Assembly: GCA_964034945.1 (NCBI GenBank)
Contig: OZ035961.1
Coordinates: 64,462,244 to 64,526,243, forward strand
DNA from: Chrysopilus asiliformis
Taxonomy: Eukaryota; Arthropoda; Insecta; Diptera; Rhagionidae
Direction of reading: 5' to 3'
Length of the DNA: 64,000 bases
Part shown: in pieces, positions 51,401-62,956 of the stretch
How the letters are laid out: each line of letters begins with the position of its first letter
How positions within the stretch are numbered: the first letter of the stretch is position 1
The notes under the pieces: model-generated
What the model saw: the letters and a program-made list of their open reading frames with translations, nothing else
The model's database searches: none
What the model was told of the DNA's origin: nothing
Position numbers and translations under genes: made by a program

Positions 51401-54400
51401 CGAATCCGGTGTGGGAATTTCAAAATTCGAAACGGAAGTTCCTGTAAGGATAACGCAAATATGCTTTTTCCCATTATTCCCCGGGAACATTGGCATTATG
51501 TTTGGGATCGCTGATCACGAATCCGGTATTAGATTTTCAAAATTCGAAACGGAAGGTCCTGTAAGGATAACGCAAATATCCTTTTTCCCGTTTTTCCCCG
51601 GAAAAATCAGCATAAGGGGGTTTTTTGGAGTCGCTGATCACGAATGCGGTGTTGGAATTTCAAAATTCTAACCGAAAAGTCCTGTAAGGATAACGCAAAT
51701 GTCCTTTTTCCCATTTTTCCCCGGAAAAATTGCCATTATGAGGTTCTTGGGGTCGCTGATCACGAATCCGGTGTGGGAATTTCAAAATTCGAAACGGAAG
51801 GTCCTGTAAGGAAAACGCAAATATCCGTTTTCTAATTTTGTCTCCGAAAAACTGGTTGTAGGGTGTTTGGGGTCACTAATTACGAATCTGGTGTTGGAAT
51901 TTCAAAATTCGGAACAGAAGGTCCTGTAAGGTAACGCAAATATCCTTTTTCCCGTTTTTCCCCGGAAAAATCGGCATAAGGGGGTTTTGAGGTCGCTGAT
52001 CACAAATCCGGTATTAGATTTGCAAAATTCGACACGGAAGGTTCTGTAAGGATAACATTTTTTCCCAAAACTTTTTAAGTTATTTATGGTTTTTTGGCAT
52101 TCTAAAATTTATACAAAAAACTTTTAGCTGCCAACGCAGGGTCTGCTAGTCTATATATATAAAAATGGATGTTTGTCTGTCTGTTTGTCTGTCCGTTTGA
52201 GATTACAAAACTTAAAAACCACTGGACCGATTTTTACGCGGTTTTCTGCAAAATGATCTGTGTTGCCAGGAGCAGGTTTTTAGCTATGTAGATTTTCAAA
52301 ATTCGAAATGGAAGGTCCTTTAAGGATAACGTAAATATCCTTTTTCCCATTTTTCTCCGGAAAAATTGCCATTATGGGGTTTTTGGGGTCGCTGATTACG
52401 AATCCGGTGTTGGAATTTCAAAATTCGAAACGGAAGGTCCTTTAAGGATAACGTAAATATCCTTTTTCCCGTTTTTCCCCGGAAAAATCGGCATAAGGGG
52501 GTTTTTTGGGGTCGCTGATCACGAATCCGGTGTTGGAATTTCAAAATTCTAACCGAAAAGTCCTGTAAGGATAACGCAAATGTCCTTTTTCCCATTTTTC
52601 CCCGGAAAAATTGCCATTATGAGGTTCTTGGGGTCGCTGATCACGAATCCGGTGTGGGAATTTCAAAATTCGAAACGGAAGGTCCTGTAAGGAAAACGCA
52701 AATATCCGTTTTCTAATTTTGTCTCCGAAAAACTGGTTGTAGGGTGTTTGGGGTCACTAATTACGAATCTGGTGTTGGAATTTCAAAATTCGGAACAGAA
52801 GGTCCTGTAAGGTAACGCAAATATCCTTTTTCCCGTTTTTCCCCGGAAAAATCGGCATAAGGGGGTTTTGAGGTCGCTGATCACAAATCCGGTATTAGAT
52901 TTGCAAAATTCGACACGGAAGGTTCTGTAAGGATAACATTTTTTCCCAAAACTTTTTAAGTTATTTATGGTTTTTTGGCATTCTAAAATTTATACAAAAA
53001 ACTTTTAGCTGCCAACGCAGGGTCTGCTAGTATATATATATAAAAATGGATGTTTGTCTGTCTGTTTGTCTGTCTGTTTGTCTGTCCGTTTGAGATTACA
53101 AAACTTAAAAACCACTGGACCGATTTTTACGCGGTTTTCTGCAAAATGATCTGTGTTGCCAGGAGCAGGTTTCTAGCTATGTAGATTTTCAAAATTCGAA
53201 ATGGAAGGTCCTTTAAGGATAACGTAAATATCCTTTTTCCCATTTTTCTCCGGAAAAATTGCCATTATGGGGTTTTTGGGGTCGCTGATTACGAATCCGG
53301 TGTTGGAATTTCAAAATTCGAAACGGAAGGTCCTTTAAGGATAACGTAAATATCCTTTTTCCCGTTTTTCCCCGGAAAAATCGGCATAAGGGGGTTTTTT
53401 GGGGTCGCTGATCACGAATCCGGTGTTGGAATTTCAAAATTCTAACCGAAAAGTCCTGTAAGGATAACGCAAATGTCCTTTTTCCCATTTTTCCCCGGAA
53501 AAATTGCCATTATGAGGTTCTTGGGGTCGCTGATCACGAATCCGGTGTGGGAATTTCAAAATTCGAAACGGAAGTTCCTGTAAGGATAACGCAAATATGC
53601 TTTTTCCCATTATTCCCCGGGAACATTGGCATTATGTTTGGGATCGCTGATCACGAATCCGGTATTAGATTTTCAAAATTCGAAACGGAAGGTCCTGTAA
53701 GGATAACGCAAATATCCTTTTTCCCGTTTTTCCCCGGAAAAATCAGCATAAGGGGGTTTTTTGGAGTCGCTGATCACGAATGCGGTGTTGGAATTTCAAA
53801 ATTCTAACCGAAAAGTCCTGTAAGGATAACGCAAATGTCCTTTTTCCCATTTTTCCCCGGAAAAATTGCCATTATGAGGTTCTTGGGGTCGCTGATCACG
53901 AATCCGGTGTGGGAATTTCAAAATTCGAAACGGAAGGTCCTGTAAGGAAAACGCAAATATCCGTTTTCTAATTTTGTCTCCGAAAAACTGGTTGTAGGGT
54001 GTTTGGGGTCACTAATTACGAATCTGGTGTTGGAATTTCAAAATTCGGAACAGAAGGTCCTGTAAGGTAACGCAAATATCCTTTTTCCCGTTTTTCTCCG
54101 GAAAAATTGCCATTATGGGGTTTTTGGGGTCGCTGATTACGAATCCGGTGTTGGAATTTCAAAATTCGAAACGGAAGGTCCTTTAAGGATAACGTAAATA
54201 TCCTTTTTCCCGTTTTTCCCCGGAAAAATCGGCATAAGGGGGTTTTTTGGGGTCGCTGATCACGAATCCGGTGTTGGAATTTCAAAATTCTAACCGAAAA
54301 GTCCTGTAAGGATAACGCAAATGTCCTTTTTCCCATTTTTCCCCGGAAAAATTGCCATTATGGGGTTTTTGGGGTCGCTGATCACGAATCCGGTGTTGGA

Positions 54401-55005
54401 ATTTCAAAATTCGAAACGGAAGGTCCTGTAAGGATAACGAAAATATCCTTTTTCCCATTTCTCCCCGGGAAAATTGGCATTATGTTTGAGACCGCTTAAC
54501 ACGAATCCGATATTAGATTTTCAAAATTCGACACGAAAGGTTCTGTAAAAATAAATATCCTTTTTCCCGTTTTCCCCGGAAAAATCAGCATAAGGGGGTT
54601 TTTGGGGTCGCTGATCACGAATCCGGTGTTGGAATTTCAAAATTCGAAACGGAAGGTCCTGTAAGGAAAACGCAAATATCCGTTTTCTAATTTTGTCTCC
54701 GAAAAACTGGCTGTAGGGTGTTTGGGGTCACTAATTACGAATCTGGTGTTGGAATTTCAAAATTCGGAACAGAAGGTCCTGTAAGGTAACGCAAATATCC
54801 TTTTTCCCGTTTTTCCCCAGAAAAATCGGCATAAGGGGGTTTTTGAGGTCGCTGATCACGAATCCGGTATTAGATTTGCAAAATTCGACACGGAAGGTCC
54901 TGTAAGGATAACATTTTTTCCCAAAACTTTTTAAGTTATTTATGGTTTTTTGGCATTCTAAAATTTATACAAGAAACTTTTAGCTGCCAACGTAGGGTCT
55001 GCTAG
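48435..55005 (+). repeat. Tandem array of five family B Helentron-like elements
   Basis: Each copy starts TATAAAAATGGATGTTTGTC (GTTT/GTCTGTCC microsatellite, 'ccactggaccgatttttacgcgg'), contains a variable number of about 122-bp internal units ('ggtcgctgatcacgaatccggtg ... ttcccatttttccccggaaaaa') and ends GCTGCCAACGCAGGGTCTGC + TAG. Ends fall at 49663, 50906, 52149, 53030 and 55005, giving lengths of about 1,229, 1,243, 1,243, 881 and 1,975 bp. Copies 2 and 3 are almost identical. The repeated ORFs in it are translation of repeats, not genes. Confidence 0.85.
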
Positions 55006-55360
55006 GAGGGTAGACCGGGGCTAGTAGACCCACTTTTTATAATCTACTTTATAAAAGTTTTATTGTAATTATTTCAGGTGTAGTAAAGACGTTATTGGTT
55101 GGTTTATTCAATTGTGGTTCTTAGTCAATCTTTTATTTTGACGAATTATAAGTGTTTCAAATATTTTTTTTCATTTAAAAAAAAGTTGTTCGATGAGTCG
55201 ACTAACCCCGTGTCTGGGGCTTGTTGACTCTGTGAACGGGGTTATTTGCCTCTATACTTTTTATGAGGAAAATGTGTTGGAACATATTAAAAAACTATAA
55301 TAATTCTGAAAAAAATTATTCTTTAAAAAATTAATAACATTTCAGATTAACATAAATTAA

Positions 55361-55490
55361 CACCCCGATTGCGAGTGTCGTGTCGTTTTCGACAAGAGTC
55401 GTTTTACGTGTTGTTGTTGGTAGAAAAACACTAACAACAACACGTAAAACGACTCTTGTCGAAAACGACACGACACTCGCAATCGGGGTG
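55361..55490. mobile_element. 130-bp foldback MITE, TSD TAA
   Basis: Starts CACCCCGATTGCGAGTGTCG, and both arms of about 60 bp are exact inverses around a 6-10-bp centre. TAA on both sides (55358-55360, 55491-55493). PIF/Harbinger-like target. Confidence 0.85.
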
Positions 55491-55664
55491 TAAATTTCAT
55501 CTAATTTAAAAAAATAAAATTAATTAACAAAAAATATAGGTAATTTATATCGAGTCATTTAACCCCAGTATACTGTGAGTCAACTAGCCCCAAGCCGCCA
55601 TTTTATTTTTAACACACTCGTGAAAAAAAATGAAAAAGTATGGGTCAGAAAATGCTTCACTTAA

Positions 55665-56237
55665 GGTGGGTTTAGAAACACGAGCATTTTCATTTTTACT
55701 GGCAAAGTGAGTGAAATGCCAGATTTCTTATGACTTTTTCACCAAGTGGGAAAGGGACGGGAAACCACTCAGTAAAAATTTTACTGGAAATTTTGCTTGC
55801 ATGTAGTGGATTTACTATCCATAATTTTCGTCGACGATAGGAAAGTTATGGCAGTAAACAACAACAAACACATTGGACTTTCCCGCCCTGCCAGCAAAAT
55901 GTTACCCCTGAATTATGGGGAATTATGGCAGCCAGCAAAAGTAAGGTTAAGTTCGATGTTTATTTGAAAGCTACGCATTTTAAATGGAAACGGGAGGTAA
56001 TATTAATTATGTTATTAATTATAACATCACACAAAATGATTTTGTTAGGTAAAATTGAAGTGCTAACAAACGTATTGCTGCGAGAAGGTGATGTGCAGTG
56101 ACAGTTCGCCATAAAGTGGAAGGGAAAGTACGTGTGAGACACTGATGTGATCGACTTTTTGCGCACGTAAATTTGAATTTCGCTATCCCGCTCACTTTGC
56201 CAGTAAAAATGAAAATGCTCGTGTTTCTAAACCCACC
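55665..56237. mobile_element. 573-bp TIR element at TTAA
   Basis: GGTGGGTTTAGAAACACGAG + CATTTTCATTTTTACTGGCA at the left is exactly inverted at the right, flanked by TTAA both sides (55661-55664, 56238-56241). TTAA suggests piggyBac, but the GGTGGG terminus is atypical (CCC expected), so the superfamily is uncertain. Inner 'tggcagccagcaaaa' words; no gene. Confidence 0.65.
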
Positions 56238-56546
56238 TTAACTTGTTAACTCATACATAAATTTTCACTTGAAATCACTGATGAGTTCAATACAATGAAA
56301 GTGTAAGCTACAAAACAATTTAATTAACAAGAAAAAAAATTACTCACACGCTTGAAATTTCGTTTTTTTCCCCTCACAGTTCGTTACAAGAGCACTGTGG
56401 TCTAACGACATTGGTTCACTGATAGCTGTCAGTCGACTGAATAAACAGTCCAATTCACGCAGGTTTGTTTTCAACCGTGGTTGACTTAACCGCAATGAGT
56501 CTACTTACCCCTATAGCCAACTAATCCCGGTCAGCCCTACCTATAT

Positions 56547-56950
56547 ATTTTTCAACCTAAAACTTCGAAAACATATGCTAATAAACAGTAAATTTTAAAT
56601 AAAAGTCAATATGCATATTAAGGTTTGAATTCCTGAGCAGCACATGATTTTCTTATACAAAAAATGGCTAGAGATATTTAATTTTTTCTGTATAAGAATG
56701 CCACGTGCTGTTCAGAAATTTTCTGTATCGTTTTATTTTGCTGTATGACATTTTCCAAAAAAAAAAATCGTTTTTTTCTGTATAAAAAAATCAAATGAAA
56801 GCAAATCAGCATTCTTAAGCTGTTAAATTAGCATGTTGGTGACGCGAACTCATGAGATTTTACCCATCCAAAAATCGCCCAACGCGCCTAAAGAAGTATA
56901 ATATAAATAAAATAAATAATTTAATGTAAAAAAAAAAATTAAAAAAAAAC
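56547..56950. other. AT-rich intergenic
   Basis: No motifs beyond a partial inverted pair around 56630-56710 (cctgagcagcacatgattttcttatacaaaaaa / tttttctgtataagaatgccacgtgctgttcag), a possible short foldback. Confidence 0.4.
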
Positions 56951-56959
56951 ATTTTGTCA

Positions 56960-57018
56960 CCACTCGGAATCGAACCCGCACATTTGGCGCATTGTAGTCT
57001 AACACTTATTCAGGAGTG
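56960..57018 (-). tRNA. Degenerate tRNA-like sequence (SINE head or tRNA relic)
   Basis: The minus strand has GCGGGTTCGATTCC (B-box/T-arm) followed by GAGTG, complementary to CACTC 50 nt earlier, with CTACAATGCG between. It is only 59 nt and the D-arm is missing, so it is not a functional tRNA. A T-run downstream could end pol III transcription. Confidence 0.35.
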
Positions 57019-57136
57019 AACTTAAAGATAAATTAAGTAATAAAATATTAAAAAAGTAAATAAATCAATAAAAAAAAAAATTGAAAAGAAAAAAAAAAGA
57101 AATCCATACAAAATCTCTTTGCCTTTTAAATATATA

Positions 57137-59538
57137 GATACTAGCAGACCCTTCGTTGGCAGCTAAAAGTTTTTTGTATAAATTTTAGAATGCCAAAAAA
57201 ACATAAATAACTTAAAAAGTTTTGGGAAAAAATGTTATCCTTACAGGACCTCCCGTTTCGAATTTTGAAATTCCAACTCCAGATTCGTGATAACCAACTC
57301 TGAAAACCTCCCAAAGCCTGTTTTTGCGAGAAAAATTGGAAAGAGGACATTTCCGTTATCCTTACAGGACCTTCCGTTTAGCATTTGAAAAATCGAACAC
57401 CGGATTCGCGATCAGCGACTTCGAAAACCCCTTAGTGGCAATTGTTCCAAGAAAAATTGGAAAAGGACATTTGCAGGACTTTTCGGTTAGAATTTTCAAA
57501 TTTCAACACCGGATTCGTGATCAACGACCCCAAAAATCCCCTAATGACGATTTTTCCCAGTAAAAACTGAAAAAAGGATATTTACATTATTCTTACAGGA
57601 CCTTCCGTTACGAATTTTGAAAATCTAATATCGGATTCGTGATCAGCGCCCCAAAAAACCCCCTTATACCGATTTTTCCGAGGAAAAATGGTATTCATCC
57701 TTACAGGACTTTTCGTTTCGAATTTTGAAAGTCTAATACCGGATTCGTATTCAGCGACCCCAAAAACCCTATAATGCCAATTTTTCCGGGGAAAAATGGG
57801 AAAAAGGATATTTGCGTTATCCTTTCAGGACCTTCCGCTTCGAATTTTGAAAATATAATATCGGATTCGTGATCACCGACCCCAAAAACCTCCTTATACC
57901 GATTTTTCCGAGGAAAAACGGGAAAAATGATATTTATCCTTACAGGACTTTTCGTTTCGAATTCTGAAAATCTAATATCGGATTCGTGATCAGCGATTCC
58001 AAACATAATGCCAATTTTACCGGGGAAAAATGGGAAAAAGGATATTTGCGTTATCCTTTCAGGACCTTCCGTTTCGAATTTTGAAAATATAATACCGGAT
58101 TCGTGATCAGCGACCCCAAAAACCCCCTTATACCGATTTTTCCGAGGAAAAACGGGAAAAATGATATTTATCCTTACAGGACTTCTAATATCGGATTCGT
58201 GATCAGCGATTCCAAACATAATACCAATTTTACCGGGGAAAAAGGATATTTGTGTTATCCTTACAGAACCTTTCGTTTCAAATTTTGAAAGTCTAATATG
58301 TACCGGATTCGTAATCAGCGACCCCAAAAACCCTATAATGCCAATTTTTCCGGGGAAAAATGGGAAAAAGGATATGTGAGTTATCCTTACAGGACCTTTC
58401 GTTAGTGTTATTGAAACTGAAACGCCGGATTCGTAATCAGCGACCCTGAAAACCCCTTAATACCAATTTTTTCGAGAAAAACGGGAAAAAGGACATTTGC
58501 ATTATCCTTACAGGACCTTTCGTTTCGAATTTTGAAAATCTAATATCGGATTCGTGATCAGCGATCCCAAACATAATGCCAATTTTTCCGGGGAAAAATG
58601 GGAAAAAGGATATTTTCATTATCCTTACAGGACCTTCCGTTTCGAATTTTGAAAATCTAATACCGGATTCATGATCAGCGACCCTAAAAACCCTATAATG
58701 CAAATTTTTCCGGGGAAAAATGGGAAAAAGGATATTTTCATTATCCTTACAGGACCTTCCGTTTCGAATTTTGAAAATCTAATACCGGATTCGTGATCAG
58801 CGACCCCAAAAACCCTATAACGCAAATTTTTCCGGGGAAAAATGGGAAAAAGGATATTTTCATTATCTTTACAGGACCTTCCGTTTCGAATTTTGAAAAT
58901 CTAATACCGGATTCGTGATCAGCGACCCCAAAACCCCTATAACACAAATTTTTCCGGGGAAAAATGGGAAAAAGGATATTTTCATTATCCTTACAGGACG
59001 TTCCGTTTCGAATTTAGAAAATCTAATACCGGATTCGTGATTAGCGACCCCAAAAACCCTATAATGCAAATTTTTCCGGGGAAAAATGGGAAAAAGGATA
59101 TTTTCATTATCCTTACAGGACCTTCCGTTTCGAATTTAGAAAATCTAATACCGGATTCGTGATTAGCGACCCCAAAAACCCCATAGTGCAAATTTTTCCG
59201 GGGAGAAATGGGAAAAAGGATATTTTCATTATCCTTACAGGACCTTCCGTTTCGAATTCTGAAAATCTAATACCGGATTCGTGATCAGCGACCCCAAAAA
59301 CCCTATAATGCCAATTTTTCCGGGGAAAAATGGGAAAAAGGATATTTGCGTTATCCTTTCAGGACCTTCCGCTTCAAATTTTGAAAATCTACATAGCTGA
59401 AAACCTGCTCCTGGTAACAGATCATTTTGCAAAAAACCGCGTAAAAATCGGTCCAGTAGTTTTCGAGTTTTGTAATCTCAAACAAACAGACAGACAGACA
59501 GACAAACAAACAAACATCCATTTTTATATATATAGATT
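57137..59538 (-). repeat. Inverted family B Helentron-like element with 122-bp array
   Basis: The plus strand starts ACTAGCAGACCCTTCGTTGG and ends with cagacagacagacaaacaaacatccatttttatatatata: the family B tail and head inverted relative to the 48.4-55 kb array. Its interior holds roughly 17 diverged copies of the 122-bp unit. Those at 58437-59360 are spaced 122 bp and nearly identical, whereas the left units are diverged. ORFs inside are repeat translations. Confidence 0.8.
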
Positions 59539-59540
59539 AT

Positions 59541-59704
59541 ACCCGTATGGTGAAACCGAATATCTCAAAAACGGTGCATCTTATCAAAAAAGTGAAAGAA
59601 CAAAAGTTATTTAGGATATGATTCTACATAAAACTCCCATACATCAATTTAAAAAAATCTTATTGGAAAGTTTGACTTCAAAGTGGAATTTTGATACAAC
59701 TGTT
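59541..59704 (+). mobile_element. Helentron-like family A, split by a LINE (left part)
   Basis: TATACCCGTATGGTGAAACC then directly the 3' body (gcatcttatcaaaaaag, catacatcaattt, gtggaattttgatacaactg). It is cut at AACTGTT by the LINE, and its hairpin end lies at 62831-62905 (atacggattttcaataattaccagattggcaatt). Confidence 0.65.
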
Positions 59705-62700
59705 TATTTATTTATTTACTAATTCATCAATACACTGACTACTACAAGTTAAATTAAATGCTAATAAATGTATATATAAATTATAGAAAAAAAATTATTA
59801 TAATAATAAAAAAAAAAAAAAAATTATTAAATATATGTTTACAATACTAAATAATAATTTAAAAATAAATACAAAACAAAAAAAAAAAATTAATGAAGCA
59901 AATTTTTCAGTTGCGCTAGACTGATATTAAAATCAATACATTCAAATGAATTATTAAAAGTTCGAGCCATTGATGAAAGAGGCTCATTATAACCATAATT
60001 TGTCGAGTGTGATGGAACTTTTAAAAATCTGTAAGTTCTTCTGGTTCTATTATTTGCATTTATATTTAGTTGACTTAATAGTGGAACCGAGTCAATTATT
60101 CCGTTCAACATTTTAAAAGTGAATTTAATTTTGGCATTCGTACGGCGAACTTTTAGAGAATGCAAATTTAAAAGTTTTAAGCGATCCTCATAAGGGGGGA
60201 GAATAAGAGAATTTTCCCACGGTAAATGCTTCAGAGCAAATCGAACAAATTTTCGTTGGACACTTTCAATACGCACAGAGTGAATATCGTAGTAAGGGTC
60301 CCACATTACTGAAGCATACTCTAAAATAGGACAAACGAATGCACAATATAAAGTTTTCGTGATAAAAGGATCACAAAATTCTTTAGACCATCTTTTAACA
60401 AAACCCAAGGTAGAGTTAGCTCTAGATGAAATCATATCAATATGGTCATTAAATGTAAGAGAAACATCAAAAATGACACCAAGATCTTTTACTTTAGTTG
60501 ATCTTGGTATAACGGTATCATTGAGCATATAATTATGTGAAATATATTCCTTCTTTCTAGTATAACTTACTACAGAACATTTATCAACGTTTAACAATAA
60601 AAAATTATTTGAACACCAAGTTTGAAAATTAAGCAAATCAGAAACTAAGAAGTTGCAGTCAGAAAGATTATTAACAATTCGATAAATTTTTACGTCGTCA
60701 GCATATATCAAAACACAACTATTCTTAATTACTAAATTTATGTCATTAATAAATAATATAAACAATAAAGGCCCGAGATGGCTACCTTGAGGTACTCCAG
60801 AAGGATTATCCACTATATTAGAGATACTTCCACGAAAATAAACGAACTGTTTACGATGAACTAAATAAGATTCTATCCATTTGACAAAATTGTGAGGAAA
60901 ACCAAGAATATTTAACTTAAGTAATAATAATTTATGAGAAAGTCTGTCGAAAGCTTTAGTAAAATCAGTATAAATGCAATCAATCTGATTGCCATTTTCG
61001 ATCTTACATTTGCAAAAAGATGTAAATTCTACTAAATTCGTTTCAGTAGAACGACCTTTCATAAAGCCATGTTGATGAATATTTATTAATGACTTAGTGT
61101 GGAACTGCACAGAGGAACACACTATGGCCTCAAAAAGTTTTGCGATGCAAGAAAGTCTAGCAATCGGCCTGTAATTAGCAATTTCGTTACGGTTTCCTTT
61201 TTTGTGTAATGGAATGATAAAAGAAAGTTTCCAAACATTAGGGAAAGTACCCGAACATAAAGACAGATTAAATAAATGAACTAATGGTTCAGTTAACATA
61301 ACATTACATTTTTTTAGGACTACAGAAGGTACGCCATCAGGACCACACGAGAAATTACACTCAAGATTGTTAATATAATTTAAAATAGTACGTTGATCAA
61401 TGTTCAGATCATTCATTGTCAGGCTAGTTGTAGTCAAGTTTTTTAAACTATTTAAATAGTTATAGTCAATATCACAATTGGAATTATCACAAAAAGCACT
61501 TTGGAAAAAATTTGCAAAAAGATTGCAAATAATCTCAGGGTCAGAGCTAGTAAGATTATTGAAAGTAAGAGATGATGGATAGCCATCAACTTTTCTTTTG
61601 TTATTTACAAATTTCCAAAAGGCTTTAGGATCACATTTTATATTATCACAGATTGAAGAAATATATTTCTCATAAGCCTGTGATGCTAAAAGAATAAATT
61701 CTTCTTTTAACGCAAGATAGGACTGTAAATCAGACACACAAGAGGAGAGAGAAAATCGTTTCCAAGACTTAGTCTTTTTATTTCTTAAATGAATAAGATC
61801 GTCATTAAACCACACAGGACAAGAATTGATGTTTCTTTTACATTCAATAGGAACAGAACAAGTAAAAATATTAAAAATTATTTGATAAAAATTAAGTGTA
61901 GTCAAGTCAACATTAGATTCATTTAAAACATTATGCCACGATTGCATACCAAAAAGTCTAAGCATCTCTGAAAAATCAGCTTTTTTAAAATTAAATTGTA
62001 CATTGTCAATACTTGAAAAATGTCTAAAATTATCGTCAGTGTTAAAAGTATAAATAATAGCGGGATGATGATGATTCGCTGGTAAAACAGGTGTGTCACA
62101 AACATTGACAAAACTAGACGCTGGATCAGATGAAAATATTAAATCCAAAATACGACCATTTGTATTAGCAATATTATTCACTTGGCAAAGATTATTCGCA
62201 GTCATTGAATCCAAAAACGCAGTAGACGTAAAATTAGACGTAACTGGGATGAGGAAATCGTTTAACGAGGAATAAGACCAGGAAACTTCTGGCATATTAA
62301 AATTTCCCATAATTATAATATCATCCAAAGAGTCCATGAAGTTGACAATATACTCGATTGAAGAGATAAATATATCATAAATTGTCGATGAAGATGAAGG
62401 CGGCGTGTAAAATGTTACAAAATATATGTTTTTATTTGAAAGGGTAACACATACACATATGAATTCCAGATCTTTGGCTACAGGAACATCCATTAATTTA
62501 CACGATAATGAAGATCGAACAGCACAAAGTACTCCACCCCCAACTGGAGCATCTGGTTGAAGATGCCTGTCACGACGAAACACTTGGAAATTAGCACAAA
62601 AAAGTTCCTCGTTATAGAAGCTAGCATTAAGCCAAGTTTCAGTAAAACAAATAACGTCATAAGTTGAAACATGCGATGCAATAAAAAGCAAAGAAGATTT

Positions 62701-62830
62701 TGAACGGATACCATTTACGTTTTGATAATAGCAGGATAAGGAGCTGCACCGTTTTTTGAATCCTTATGGTTCTTGTTGGAATTACGTGATCTTATTTGAA
62801 ATTCCTTTACCAACATATCTTTACTCCAAA
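59705..62830 (-). mobile_element. Jockey/CR1-group LINE, 3.1 kb, 7-bp TSD
   Basis: Flanked by AACTGTT on both sides (59698-59704, 62831-62837), where the host Helentron-like copy is interrupted. The 3' end (left) is a (TAAA)n tail, GTAAATAAATAAATA on the minus strand. It contains ORF2 but no ORF1, so it is 5' truncated close to the ORF2 start. Confidence 0.85.
59890..62691 (-). CDS. LINE ORF2: AP endonuclease and reverse transcriptase
   Basis: Uninterrupted for 933 codons, and open back to about 62754 (upstream YYQNVNGIRSKSS matches the usual ORF2 start YQNxxGLRTK). Endonuclease motifs: DVICFTETWLNASF, FQVFRRDRH, DDIIIMGNFNMPEVSW, NNIANTNGRILDLIFSS, and a late ANHHHPAI in place of the usual SDHxP. 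RT motifs: FIIPLHKKGNRNEIANYRPI, KGRSTETNLVEF, DCIYTDFTKAFDRLSHKL, PSGVPQGSHLGPLLFILFIN, IYADDVKIYR. The C-terminal LYCAFVCPILEYASVMWDPY is typical. Catalytic RT residues are present. It is the most intact retroelement here, but has no promoter or ORF1 of its own. Confidence 0.9.
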   Translation of the reverse strand: MLFIASHVSTYDVICFTETWLNASFYNEELFCANFQVFRRDRHLQPDAPVGGGVLCAVRSSLSCKLMDVPVAKDLEFICVCVTLSNKNIYFVTFYTPPSSSSTIYDIFISSIEYIVNFMDSLDDIIIMGNFNMPEVSWSYSSLNDFLIPVTSNFTSTAFLDSMTANNLCQVNNIANTNGRILDLIFSSDPASSFVNVCDTPVLPANHHHPAIIYTFNTDDNFRHFSSIDNVQFNFKKADFSEMLRLFGMQSWHNVLNESNVDLTTLNFYQIIFNIFTCSVPIECKRNINSCPVWFNDDLIHLRNKKTKSWKRFSLSSCVSDLQSYLALKEEFILLASQAYEKYISSICDNIKCDPKAFWKFVNNKRKVDGYPSSLTFNNLTSSDPEIICNLFANFFQSAFCDNSNCDIDYNYLNSLKNLTTTSLTMNDLNIDQRTILNYINNLECNFSCGPDGVPSVVLKKCNVMLTEPLVHLFNLSLCSGTFPNVWKLSFIIPLHKKGNRNEIANYRPIARLSCIAKLFEAIVCSSVQFHTKSLINIHQHGFMKGRSTETNLVEFTSFCKCKIENGNQIDCIYTDFTKAFDRLSHKLLLLKLNILGFPHNFVKWIESYLVHRKQFVYFRGSISNIVDNPSGVPQGSHLGPLLFILFINDINLVIKNSCVLIYADDVKIYRIVNNLSDCNFLVSDLLNFQTWCSNNFLLLNVDKCSVVSYTRKKEYISHNYMLNDTVIPRSTKVKDLGVIFDVSLTFNDHIDMISSRANSTLGFVKRWSKEFCDPFITKTLYCAFVCPILEYASVMWDPYYDIHSVRIESVQRKFVRFALKHLPWENSLILPPYEDRLKLLNLHSLKVRRTNAKIKFTFKMLNGIIDSVPLLSQLNINANNRTRRTYRFLKVPSHSTNYGYNEPLSSMARTFNNSFECIDFNISLAQLKNLLH

Positions 62831-62956
62831 AACTGTTCGCTGTTAACTTAAAGCACCATACGGATTTTCAATAATTACCAGATTGGCAATTATAGCTTTG
62901 TTATGTTTTAAATAAAAATTTGTTTCCTTAATTTCCTTTTCACTAAAATTTCTTAC

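Larger units (their letters stand above)
55006..56546. mobile_element. pogo-like non-autonomous element with CCCC-rich subterminal repeats
   Basis: Left end GGAGGGTAGACCGGGGCTAG and the inverse right end (GGTAGGGCTGACCGGGATTA) are imperfect TIRs next to TA dinucleotides. The motif GTCAACTAGCCCC / GACTAACCCC / CTACTTACCCC recurs at both ends (55198, 55222, 55574, 56500). Style matches the pogo-like element at 6859-8416. It has landed in the tail of the family B array and hosts two further elements. No transposase. Confidence 0.5.

Noticed and set aside
48642..54336. Many identical ORFs of 63-106 codons on both strands
   Set aside because: They recur because the 1,243-bp and 122-bp repeat units recur. 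They lack start context and motifs, and the 122-bp period is not a multiple of three.
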